NCBI GenBank assembly: GCA_002695065.1
Contig: NZNW01000015.1
Coordinates: 1 to 53,426, forward strand
Source: Salinicola sp.
GTDB lineage: Bacteria > Pseudomonadota > Gammaproteobacteria > Pseudomonadales > Halomonadaceae
Length of the DNA stretch: 53,426 nucleotides
Direction of reading: 5' to 3'
A program made the translations under genes and the position numbers. Each line of letters opens with the position of its first letter. Within the stretch, counting starts at the first letter, position 1. This document shows, one piece after another, positions 36,838-43,735 of this stretch. The notes beneath the pieces are model-generated. The model saw nothing but the letters and a program-made list of their open reading frames with translations, made no database searches and was not told the origin of the DNA.

Positions 36838-37614
36838 TCACTGGTCGGGCGTCATGCGGTCCTGCTGCCAAGGCATCGCCGCCCTCAGGGCAGCATCGAC
36901 GCCGAAATAGAGCAGCACGGCGAAGATGACGAGTACGACCAGGGCCGCGAACATCAAATCGATCTGCAGTCGCGCGTTGGCATTGAGCATCAGGTAGCCA
37001 AGCCCCTGACTCGAGCCCACCCATTCGCCGATCACGGCGCCGATCGGCGCGGCGCTGGCTGCCATGCGGAGTCCGGAGGCCAGCGACGGCAAAGCGGCCG
37101 GCAGCTGGGCCTTCAGCAGCCGCTGACGCCGGCTCAACCCGAACGTCCGGGCCAGATCGAGCCAGCCTTGCGGTGTCTGTCGCAGGCCATCGTAGCCGGT
37201 GGAGGCAACCGGAAAATAGATGATGACCATGGCCATCAGGATCTTCGGACCCAGACCGTAACCCAGCCACAGCATCAGAATCGGAGCCAGCGCGAACAGC
37301 GGAATGGCCTGGCTGATCAGAAGCAGCGGCAACAGCGTTCGGCGAAGCGCGCGGAATCGAGCCAGGGCCAGTGCCGTCGTCAGCCCCAGCAGGATGCCGC
37401 CGATCAGCCCAGCCACGATCTCGATGGCGGTAATCGCGGCATGGCGGGCGAGCAGCTCCCGCTGTTCGATCAGCGCGCTGGCGACTGCCGCAGGCGAGGG
37501 AAGGATGTAGCGTGGCACCCCGGTCAGGGTCAGCACCAGTTGCCAGATCGCCACGAGCACGGCGAGTGCCAGCAGCGGGCGGACCCACCGTTTCCAGGCA
37601 CGTCGTTCAGCCAT
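36838..37614 (-). CDS. thiX: ThiX-like ABC transporter permease
   Basis: 258 residues with six hydrophobic segments, the SsuC/TauC/ThiX permease type. Motifs are ILPSPAAVASALIEQRELL near the N-terminus, the conserved SQAIPLFALAPILMLWLGYGLGPKI (abridged), and the coupling EAA loop ARTFGLSRRQRLLKAQLPAALPSL (abridged). The end of the family core, GAVIGEWVGSSQGLGYLM, is clear. It overlaps the end of thiZ by 8 bp. With thiY and thiZ it forms the complete importer. Confidence 0.9.
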   Translation of the reverse strand: MAERRAWKRWVRPLLALAVLVAIWQLVLTLTGVPRYILPSPAAVASALIEQRELLARHAAITAIEIVAGLIGGILLGLTTALALARFRALRRTLLPLLLISQAIPLFALAPILMLWLGYGLGPKILMAMVIIYFPVASTGYDGLRQTPQGWLDLARTFGLSRRQRLLKAQLPAALPSLASGLRMAASAAPIGAVIGEWVGSSQGLGYLMLNANARLQIDLMFAALVVLVIFAVLLYFGVDAALRAAMPWQQDRMTPDQ

Positions 37615-38350
37615 GCGTCACCTCCCGCAGTTCGGCTACCAGCTCGGCCTGGCGATGCGACAATTCGCGGCTGTCGAGCGGGCGGGGACGGCGGCCTTCG
37701 GGCACCGGCATCGATACCAGTCGAGCGGGTTCCCCCTGCAGGATCAGGATCCGGTCGGCCAGGCGCAGCGCCTCGAGCGGGTCATGCGTCACCATGATTA
37801 CGGTGCGTCCGTCCAGAAGCCGGCTGGCGAGATCATGGAGCTCCAGGCGAGTGATGGCGTCGACGGCGGAGAACGGCTCGTCCATCAGCACGATACTGGC
37901 GTCCTCGAACAGCGTGCGGGCGAGAGCCACGCGCTGGCGCTGGCCTCCCGAGAGTTCGTCGGGCCATCGACTGGCCTTGTCGGTCAGGCCGACCTGGGCC
38001 AGCAGTCGCTCGGCGCGCTGTCGATCCTGGGCGGTGGGGCGGCCCCGCCAGTGCGCGCTGAGCATCACATTGCCGATCACCCGATGCCACGGAACGAGAA
38101 GGTCGTGTTGCGCCATCCAGGCGAGCCGGCCCCTCAGCGGGGCGCCGTCACTGGTATCGAGTTCGAGGTGATGGTTGTCAGGCAGCCTCAGGCTGGCGAT
38201 CATTCGCAGCAGCGAACTCTTGCCGCTGCCGCTGCGACCGAGCAGGCAGGTCCAGCTGCCGGCGTCGAATCGTGCCTGAAGCGCTCGAAACAACGGGCGG
38301 TCGCCGAAAGTCAGCGAAGCTTCGCGGACGACGAGTCCGGGTGGTGGCAT
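37607..38350 (-). CDS. thiZ: ThiZ-like ABC transporter ATPase
   Basis: 247 residues. Walker A is LLGRSGSGKSSLLR near residues 37-50, the signature [16 protein letters not shown], Walker B SIVLMDEPFSAVD, and the H-loop His in VTHDPLEAL. It is of the SsuB/TauB/ThiZ type and powers the transporter with ThiX and ThiY. A GGGAG site lies seven bases before the ATG. The TPP riboswitch occupies the leader, so this is the first gene of thiZ-thiX-thiY-cho. Confidence 0.9.
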   Translation of the reverse strand: MPPPGLVVREASLTFGDRPLFRALQARFDAGSWTCLLGRSGSGKSSLLRMIASLRLPDNHHLELDTSDGAPLRGRLAWMAQHDLLVPWHRVIGNVMLSAHWRGRPTAQDRQRAERLLAQVGLTDKASRWPDELSGGQRQRVALARTLFEDASIVLMDEPFSAVDAITRLELHDLASRLLDGRTVIMVTHDPLEALRLADRILILQGEPARLVSMPVPEGRRPRPLDSRELSHRQAELVAELREVTHG

Positions 38351-38379
38351 GACAGCTCCCAGTGGGGCGCGGGCGGAGT

Positions 38380-38474
38380 CATGCGAGAACTGCTGGCATT
38401 TCCTCCGCCGGTACTAGCCGGTTCAGGTTCCAGGGTTGTGCATGGCACTCTCAGCCCGTCGACGGGCACCCCTA
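38380..38474 (-). promoter_or_regulatory. TPP riboswitch (THI element) ahead of thiZXY
   Basis: Read on the - strand, the conserved TPP aptamer is complete: AGGGGTGCC at the 5' edge, GGGCTGAGAG (the pyrimidine-sensing CUGAGA), CATGC and ACCCTGGAACCTGAACCGG, then CTAGTACCGGCGGAGGAAATG. All the nearly invariant bases of the P2-P5 core are present. The aptamer ends about 30 nt before the thiZ ATG. No T-run hairpin follows. ACTCC (about 38377) could pair with the ribosome site GGGAG just before the ATG, so control of translation is likely. High thiamine diphosphate should turn the operon off. Confidence 0.95.
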
Positions 38475-38552
38475 TCCAGTGCTGCGGATTGTACGCCGAC
38501 CAGCCGCCCCTGCCCACCGCCGTGGGCCTGGCCGATACGAGGACGAGTTTCA

Positions 38553-39419
38553 TTGAGGAACGACGACGCTCCGATCGAGGCAGATGCCGTACTCACCCGT
38601 CGAGTCGCGGAACTGACCGGAAAATCACTGTCGCCACTGCCACTGCGCTGGCCGGACAGTGCCAACTGGCTCTGGAAGAGCGAAGGGCCGTCACCGCAGT
38701 TGTTCAAGCTGGCCCGGAGGTCGGCGACGACCGATGGCTTCTGGTGGGGTGTCCGGCAGCTGTTCGGTCTCGATCGCTGGCGAACGCCCGAGGCGCTGAC
38801 GCGAATCCCATCGATGCTGCCCTCCTGTCTGCCGATGGCGCCAGTGCCGATGACACTCCTCGGCCGGCTGGAGGGGGCGCCGCTCTGGTGCCTGCCCTGG
38901 TGCTCTGCCACGCCACCGCCGATGAGCGAGGGGCTGGCCGCGCGGCTCGGAATCCAGCTGGCGCTACTGCATCGCCGAGCCCTGCCGGGCTTCGGCCATC
39001 CCGCAGGGGAGGTCTCCCCGCTGTCGGACTGGCCCGAGCGGGCCCGCCATTTCACGCAGACGCACCCCAATCGTGGCTGGCTCGCCGAAATGCCGGCGTG
39101 GCCATTGCCGTCGAAAGCCGTCTGGTCATTGCCGGACCTGCGCAGCGATCAGTTTCTCGCCGGAGCCCCGGATTGGCGATGGAGCGACTGGGAGGCGCTG
39201 GTCTGGGCGCCGCTGGAGTGGGACCTGTGTCTGCTCGAGCTGATACTGGAGAGTCGCGCCCAGCGTGATGCGTTCGTCGCGGCCTATCGTCGCCACCATG
39301 TCCTGCCGGATCTCGCCCGTTACCGACCTGGCATGCGATCGCTGGCGCTGTTGCTGGCACTGCATGGCGAGGGGGCAGCAGCCAGGACCCTCCATCACCC
39401 TCACTGGCTAAAAGATTAA
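38553..39419 (+). CDS. Degenerate aminoglycoside-phosphotransferase-fold protein
   Basis: 288 residues from a TTG with GGACGAG upstream; sequence 5' of this lies inside the thi leader. The layout is that of the APH/ThiK kinase superfamily: an N-terminal part with WLWKSEGPSPQLFKLAR, LGRLEGAPLWCLPW as a hinge-like stretch, and a C-terminal VWSLPDLRSDQFLAG followed by RWSDWEALVWAPLEWDLCLLEL. These last two recall the catalytic HGDxxxxN and metal-binding DWE motifs, but the His is Leu and the Asn is Gln. Activity is therefore doubtful. It is divergent from the TPP-controlled operon, so a link to thiamine is conceivable. I do not recognise a named family. Confidence 0.6.
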   Translation: MRNDDAPIEADAVLTRRVAELTGKSLSPLPLRWPDSANWLWKSEGPSPQLFKLARRSATTDGFWWGVRQLFGLDRWRTPEALTRIPSMLPSCLPMAPVPMTLLGRLEGAPLWCLPWCSATPPPMSEGLAARLGIQLALLHRRALPGFGHPAGEVSPLSDWPERARHFTQTHPNRGWLAEMPAWPLPSKAVWSLPDLRSDQFLAGAPDWRWSDWEALVWAPLEWDLCLLELILESRAQRDAFVAAYRRHHVLPDLARYRPGMRSLALLLALHGEGAAARTLHHPHWLKD

Positions 39420-39500
39420 ATTTGCAGCCCTTTTTCGCCACGCAACGGCATTCGTGCATGGCATACTAAGGTATCCCAATTGATAACCGATGGCTGATTC

Positions 39501-41210
39501 TTGGATTCGATCAATAGCCTGTTCCTTGTCTGCGGGGCGCTGATAGCCCTGAGTATTCTCGCCAGTCGCGTGTCGTCACGGATTGGGGTGCCGCTGCTCG
39601 TGCTGTTCCTGGGGCTGGGCATGCTTGCCGGCGAAGAGGGCGTGCTGGGCCTGAAGTTCGATGACTACTCCCAGGCTTTCCTGATCGGTCACCTGGCGTT
39701 GGCGATGATCCTGCTCGATGGCGGGCTGCGGACGCGTCTGCGAACTTTCCGCGTCGGCCTGAAGCCGGCGTTGTCGCTGGCAACCATCGGCGTCTTCCTG
39801 ACCAGCGGTATCATGGGCCTGCTGGCCATGTGGCTACTCGACCTGTCGCTCACGGAAGGCCTTCTGGTCGGCGCGATCGTTGGCTCCACGGATGCCGCGG
39901 CGGTGTTCTCGATGCTCAAGGGGCAGGGCGTCAATCTCAATGAGCGCGTGGGGGCGACGCTCGAGATCGAATCCGGTACCAACGACCCGATGGCGATCTT
40001 CCTCACCATCACGCTCGCCGAGCTGCTGACGGGCGCGGTGGGAGGGATCGGGGAGACGTTGATGCGATTCGCCCTGCAGTTCGGTCTGGGGCTTGCGGTC
40101 GGCCTGGGCGGCGGTTGGGTCTCGGCCAAATTGCTGCGCTGGCTGGATCTGGCTCCCGGCCTCTATTCGCTGCTGGCGCTGGCGCTGGGGTTCTGTATCT
40201 TCGGGGCGACCAGCGCGGCGGGCGGAAGCGGCTTCCTGGCCATCTATCTCACCGGCCTGATGATCGGCAATCAGCCGGGGCGCCACCTCAACCACATCCT
40301 TCCCGTCCACGATGGGCTGGCATGGTTGAGCCAGATCGGGTTGTTCCTGGTGCTCGGCCTGCTGGTCACGCCATCGGAGATGGTCGATTACGCGCTGCCG
40401 AGCGCCATCCTGGGTATTGCCCTGATCGTGCTGGCACGTCCGGTCGCCGTGATGGTCTCGCTGGTCCCGTTTTTCAACTTCCGCTGGCGAGAGATCTGCT
40501 TCATCTCCTGGGTCGGGCTACGTGGGGCGGTCCCCATCGTGCTGGCCATCTTTCCCGTGATCAGCGGGGTCGAGAACGCGACGCTCTACTTCAATGTGGC
40601 GTTCTTCGTCGTCCTGATCTCCTTGCTGCTGCAGGGTTCGACCCTGGCTCGCGTCGCCCGCTGGATGCGGGTGGTATTGCCGGAAACCACCACCCCCGAC
40701 CGTCGAGGGCAGTTGGGCGTCCTGCCGGAGAACGACTACGAGATGTTCGTCTACAAGGTCGAGAACGAATCGCTGGACGACGTGCCGATTCGGTTGCTGC
40801 GCCTGCCCTCGGGAACACTGATCTCGGCGATCTTCCGCCAGCACGCCATGCTGCACCCCAAAGGAAGCACCCGGTTGCGAATGGGAGACGTGATCTGCCT
40901 GATCGGTCGTACCGGGGACCTTCCCTCTCTCAACCGGCTTTTCAATGGGGAGGCGAAACTGAAACGGGAGCGAGCCTTCTTCGGTACCTTCACGCTCGAT
41001 GGTGAAGCGCTCATGCAGGACGTCGCCGGCGCCTACGGTCTGACCCTGAGCCCGGGAGAGCAGGAGATGACGCTAGGGGAGTTCGTGGCGCTGCGCGTCG
41101 GCGGTCATCCCGTCGTCGGGGATGACGTCGACTGGCATGGGTTTCACTGGGTGGTCAGTGAGATGGAAGGCAACCGTGTCACCCGGGTGGGATTGCGTCT
41201 CTACCACTGA
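39501..41210 (+). CDS. nhaP2: NhaP2/CvrA, K+/H+ antiporter
   Basis: 569 residues from a TTG (LDSINSLFLVCGAL), close to E. coli CvrA (578). About twelve or thirteen membrane helices make a CPA1-type exchanger; the helix with VGSTDAAAVFSML and the acidic motif LEIESGTNDPMAIFLT carry the ion-binding Asp. The GLRGAVPIVLAIFP helix is characteristic. After about residue 395 there is a cytosolic TrkA-C-like domain (GTLISAIFRQHAMLHPKGSTRLRMGDVI, abridged) and a CorC/HlyC-like end. It exports K+ for volume and pH control, which suits a halotolerant bacterium. Confidence 0.93.
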   Translation: MDSINSLFLVCGALIALSILASRVSSRIGVPLLVLFLGLGMLAGEEGVLGLKFDDYSQAFLIGHLALAMILLDGGLRTRLRTFRVGLKPALSLATIGVFLTSGIMGLLAMWLLDLSLTEGLLVGAIVGSTDAAAVFSMLKGQGVNLNERVGATLEIESGTNDPMAIFLTITLAELLTGAVGGIGETLMRFALQFGLGLAVGLGGGWVSAKLLRWLDLAPGLYSLLALALGFCIFGATSAAGGSGFLAIYLTGLMIGNQPGRHLNHILPVHDGLAWLSQIGLFLVLGLLVTPSEMVDYALPSAILGIALIVLARPVAVMVSLVPFFNFRWREICFISWVGLRGAVPIVLAIFPVISGVENATLYFNVAFFVVLISLLLQGSTLARVARWMRVVLPETTTPDRRGQLGVLPENDYEMFVYKVENESLDDVPIRLLRLPSGTLISAIFRQHAMLHPKGSTRLRMGDVICLIGRTGDLPSLNRLFNGEAKLKRERAFFGTFTLDGEALMQDVAGAYGLTLSPGEQEMTLGEFVALRVGGHPVVGDDVDWHGFHWVVSEMEGNRVTRVGLRLYH

Positions 41211-41228
41211 CGCTACCGAATACCGTCG

Positions 41229-41444
41229 TTACTCGACGTCGGCATCATCGGTGGGGTTGTCGAGGCGCTTGCCGGTTTCGCGCGAGGTCATCCGGTTCAT
41301 GCTGTCGGCTCGCTTCTGAGCCTCTGAGGCGTCCACGAAATGCCCCAGGCTGCCACCCGTGTCACCGTCATAGACTTCGTAGCATGTCTGCTCGGGATTA
41401 CCGGGTTTGTGCGTCTTTCTGATCTCGACGAATGGTTCTGCCAT
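41229..41444 (-). CDS. Small acidic hypothetical protein
   Basis: 71 residues from the ATG at 41444, which has an ideal AGGAGG site seven bases upstream. The product (start MAEPFVEIRKTHKPG, later CYEVYDGDTGGSLGHFVDASEAQKRAD) is hydrophilic, with no signal peptide, membrane segment or recognised domain. It converges with nhaP2, 18 bp apart. Its 5' leader contains five copies of a 14-bp repeat 42 to 111 bp before the start. Confidence 0.7.
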   Translation of the reverse strand: MAEPFVEIRKTHKPGNPEQTCYEVYDGDTGGSLGHFVDASEAQKRADSMNRMTSRETGKRLDNPTDDADVE

Positions 41445-41485
41445 GATGGAATCCTCCTGGGGATGCATCGACTTTCAGGTTAGCT

Positions 41486-41555
41486 GTGGTGATGGCGTTG
41501 TGGTGATGGTGTCGTGGTGATGGTGTCGTGGTGATGGTGTCGTGGTGATGGTGTC
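41486..41555 (-). repeat. Five tandem 14-bp repeats (GTGGTGATGGTGTC)
   Basis: Written on the + strand, four perfect copies of GTGGTGATGGTGTC (41500-41555) follow one copy with two changes (41486-41499). The array lies between two small - strand genes, downstream of the lipoprotein gene and in the leader of the 71-residue gene. The period is not a multiple of three and no conserved protein reads through it. Confidence 0.95.
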
Positions 41556-41602
41556 GTACAGTAGGCTCGCGGGTGCATGGAGAAGGGCAGCGCGGGAAGC
41601 GA

Positions 41603-41914
41603 TCAGTCCGGGTCCAGATCCCACTGCAGGCCGAACTGAAGGCCGTTGATCGCTTCGTCGATGAAGCCCGCATTCTGATCGTTGCCGCCGTCGTCGGCTT
41701 GCTCCAGCGACGTCTGTGCCTGCGGATCCGGCCATCCCAGTCGTGCCATGCACAACTGATACTCCCGCTCACCAGCGATCTGATGGGTCTGACGCTCGCA
41801 GGTGTCGCTGTCCCGCAGGAAGTTCGTGGCCGTCAGTCGCGGCGTCGCCGACACGCAGCCTGCCAAGAGAAGAGTCACGATGGAAAGGATTAACGCTCGG
41901 TGCATTGTCGACAT
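41603..41914 (-). CDS. Small predicted lipoprotein
   Basis: About 103 residues. A signal peptide ends in the lipobox LLLAGC, so the protein is probably lipid-anchored; it has Ser-independent sorting context CVSAT, suggesting the outer membrane. After it come two Cys (CERQTHQI and QLCMARLGWPDP). The C-terminus is acidic and Gln/Asp-rich. The start at 41914 is uncertain; an ATG three codons later and a GTG before it are alternatives, none with a good ribosome site. I do not recognise a named family. Confidence 0.7.
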   Translation of the reverse strand: MSTMHRALILSIVTLLLAGCVSATPRLTATNFLRDSDTCERQTHQIAGEREYQLCMARLGWPDPQAQTSLEQADDGGNDQNAGFIDEAINGLQFGLQWDLDPD

Positions 41915-42010
41915 CACTGGAAGCTAGATGCAGGGTAGCACCGTTTGCGAGTGCATCCGCCCCTTTGGTGAAAATTTCACCTGACAGCGATCAATGGGCC
42001 CCTATCTCGT

Positions 42011-42253
42011 TCACGAAGCAAGCCCGGTCGATGGCAGGCGCCAGTTGAGCAGCACATCGTGATGCGTGATATGAATGACCCGAATCCGGTCATCGTCATC
42101 GAACTGCTCGACGAGACGCTCCCATTCGTGGATGGGCTCGTTCTCCGCCCGGCTGATAGTGACTTGGTGGTAATGATTGGTGTGCGCTTGCGAAATGAGC
42201 TGCTCGACACGACGGGCGAGCTGTTTCTCGGGCGTCGGGAAGGGGATGATCAT
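42011..42253 (-). CDS. Small DUF1654-like protein
   Basis: 80 residues with GGAG before the ATG. The sequence LARRVEQLISQAHTNHYHQV, then EPIHEWERLVEQFDDDDRIRVI and HDVLLNW, resembles the DUF1654 family of small Pseudomonas proteins (W-E-R-L-L ... final hydrophobic-W). No signal peptide. Function unknown. The match is from memory and moderate. Confidence 0.65.
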   Translation of the reverse strand: MIIPFPTPEKQLARRVEQLISQAHTNHYHQVTISRAENEPIHEWERLVEQFDDDDRIRVIHITHHDVLLNWRLPSTGLAS

Positions 42254-42350
42254 CGATCGCTCCGCAATGACTGTTCATTCATACAGTATCCGCTATGGGC
42301 GGAGAGAAAACAACCCGCGTCGGGCACGGGCAGGCTGCGCGCTACCGCGT

Positions 42351-42704
42351 CTAATGCGGATGACTTCCCATGTACGACCGAATGGCAGCGATGGTGGTCT
42401 GCATGTCGTCGCAGAATGACTGGGAGGGCTGGAATTCCGCGCCGCTCGCCAGCTTCTTCATCTCATCGTCGTGATTGGAGACCTGGCCGTTCTCGCGCAG
42501 GCCTCTGGCCATGCTGGTCAGCTCCTGTTGCGTTTGCTGCGGGTTGTCGCTGCTCGATATATAGGCGTCGATCTCCCGGGTCTGCTCGCTGACGTGCTTC
42601 ATCAAGCTATCCGACGTGCACTCGAACTCCGCGGCCGTGGCCTGCGCTGACATGGTGGCCATGACCAGCAGCCCGGCAAAGGCGATATTTCTAGTGTGAT
42701 GCAA
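42351..42704 (-). CDS. Small secreted protein with two cysteines
   Basis: 117 residues from a TTG at 42704, which has GAGGGG eight bases upstream; the frame continues upstream into the neighbour without conserved sequence. A Sec signal peptide (IAFAGLLVMATMSAQATAA) leaves a mature part of about 92 residues that is helical and rich in Gln, Ser and Asp. Cys29 (EFECTSD) and Cys98 (QSFCDDMQ) lie near either end and could form a disulfide. It is probably periplasmic. Its stop-to-start distance from the STN lipoprotein gene is 34 bp, so the two look like an operon. No family recognised. Confidence 0.72.
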   Translation of the reverse strand: MHHTRNIAFAGLLVMATMSAQATAAEFECTSDSLMKHVSEQTREIDAYISSSDNPQQTQQELTSMARGLRENGQVSNHDDEMKKLASGAEFQPSQSFCDDMQTTIAAIRSYMGSHPH

Positions 42705-42738
42705 GGCGATACCCCTCAAGTTGGATGATCTGTTTCCT

Positions 42739-43071
42739 TTACTGACCCACGACATGGACAGTGCCCGGCTCGCTGTCGGCGATCTCCAGGTCCGTGCCCC
42801 GAATGGCCGTTCCAAGCGCTTCACGGATGGACATCGTCCCGTGAATGCCATTGACCCGAACGCTAGCCGTCCTGGTCAAGTCGGTCTTCACGAAACAGCC
42901 AGTAGCGTGGGCCAGCTGCTGGGCCGTCTCGTCAAAGCGCCGCGCTGGGATATCGTAGTGTGCGACCTTGTCGCAGGCGTCCGTCGAGGCGACCGATGCG
43001 TGCGGCTCCTGACCCTGACTCGAACACCCGGCCAGGGCGGTGAGCGCGAGCGCCGCCAATGCACGTTTCAT
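42739..43071 (-). CDS. Small lipoprotein with a lone STN (secretin/TonB short N-terminal) domain
   Basis: 110 residues from the ATG at 43071 (MKRALAALALTALAGC). The lipobox ALAGC puts the lipidated Cys at residue 16. The remainder reads as one STN domain: HYDIPARRFDETAQQLAHATGCFVKTD, abridged, then VNGIHGTMSIREALGTAIRGTDLEI and VHVV at the end. STN domains normally precede TonB-dependent receptors (FecA signalling) or secretins; here there is no barrel or secretin after it, and the protein is complete. It is transcribed with the secreted 117-residue gene. A partner receptor would have to be encoded elsewhere. Confidence 0.78.
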   Translation of the reverse strand: MKRALAALALTALAGCSSQGQEPHASVASTDACDKVAHYDIPARRFDETAQQLAHATGCFVKTDLTRTASVRVNGIHGTMSIREALGTAIRGTDLEIADSEPGTVHVVGQ

Positions 43072-43432
43072 CCACTCCCTCCCGGCTTGCCACTGTGAGC
43101 CCATGAGTCACGAGAGTAGCGGCTAACGATCGAGGTGAATAGGCGGTGAGGGTGTCGATGTCTCTGCCACGGGCCGGAGAAGCGGGGCTGGGTACCGGCT
43201 ACGGCGGCGCGCTGGAGCTCGATCATGGCCATCGCCCAGGCCTCGGGCGCCGAGTGAGCCAATGGCAGCGAGCTGATCGAAGTGACACGCGTCGATCAGG
43301 TGCTGGCCGCGCTCCGCGGCAGGGACGCAGTCGCCAAACGCCAATCACAACCCAGTCACACTGAACGACCAGTGCATGCTATCGAGTCTCTGATTGGCAG
43401 AAGAAGAGGGCGGTATGATGAGGTCAGAAACG
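43072..43432. other. Gene-poor stretch between the STN lipoprotein and tRNA-Ser
   Basis: About 360 bp without a supported gene. Short open frames of 60-75 codons exist on both strands, but none has a ribosome site and protein-like composition together. The stretch probably holds the promoter of the STN lipoprotein gene, which I cannot place. No copy of the tRNA 3' end was seen here. Confidence 0.5.
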
Positions 43433-43435
43433 AGA

Positions 43436-43468
43436 AAAGCCCCGCAGCGCTGAGGCTGACGGGGCTTT
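43436..43468 (-). terminator. Terminator of tRNA-Ser
   Basis: Inverted repeat AAAGCCCCG (43436-43444) / CGGGGCTTT (43460-43468) with an inner CAGC/GCTG stem; on the - strand the stem is followed by TCTCG after CTTT. It lies 12 bases past the tRNA 3' end, a typical place for a tRNA terminator. Confidence 0.8.
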
Positions 43469-43479
43469 CGAATGTAAGG

Positions 43480-43570
43480 TGGCGGAGGGACAGGGATTCG
43501 AACCCTGGGTAGGCTATTAACCTACGCCGGTTTTCAAGACCGGTGCATTCAACCGCTCTGCCATCCCTCC
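43480..43570 (-). tRNA. serT: tRNA-Ser (anticodon TGA)
   Basis: A 91-nt class II tRNA with encoded 3' CCA. On the - strand: acceptor GGAGGGA pairs with TCCCTCC, D arm GCAGAGCGGTTGAATGC, anticodon arm CCGGT-CTTGAAAA-CCGG with TGA at the centre, a long variable arm CGTAGGTTAATAGCCTAC, and the T arm CAGGGTTCGAATCCCTG. The long variable arm and TGA identify a serine tRNA reading UCA/UCG-type codons. The same neighbourhood (tRNA-Ser next to yccA) is known in E. coli and Pseudomonas. Confidence 0.98.
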
Positions 43571-43585
43571 GGCTTACGGCGGGGA

Positions 43586-43613
43586 ATACTACCAGCTTAT
43601 CGGAGCGCGTCAA
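43586..43613 (-). promoter_or_regulatory. Promoter of tRNA-Ser
   Basis: On the - strand, TTGACG (43613-43608) and TAGTAT (43591-43586) are 16 bp apart. The expected start point lies about eight bases before the tRNA 5' end, followed by a GC-rich discriminator-like TCCCCGCC. This is a typical stable-RNA promoter. Confidence 0.75.
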
Positions 43614-43735
43614 TAGGTTCTTTAGCTTTCAAGGAGTTATTTCGCTTTGGCGCGAGCGTATAACGCTTGTCAGGGGAACTTTGCAAGGGCATTCTGGTCT
43701 ATGGGTGAGTATCAACAGAACTGAGGGGACGACAA

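Noticed and set aside
37613-39268. 551-codon + strand open frame over thiZ, the riboswitch and the kinase-like gene
   Set aside because: Runs antisense through a Walker ATPase and through the TPP aptamer; no domain.
41486-41555. Repeat array as a CRISPR
   Set aside because: Units are contiguous 14-mers without spacers and no cas genes are near.
41475-41753. His/Thr-rich open frame through the 14-bp repeats
   Set aside because: Composition comes from the repeat; out of frame with the lipoprotein gene and no ribosome site.
43123-43364. Two overlapping 72-73-codon frames between the STN gene and tRNA-Ser
   Set aside because: Mutually antisense, no ribosome site, no recognisable protein features.
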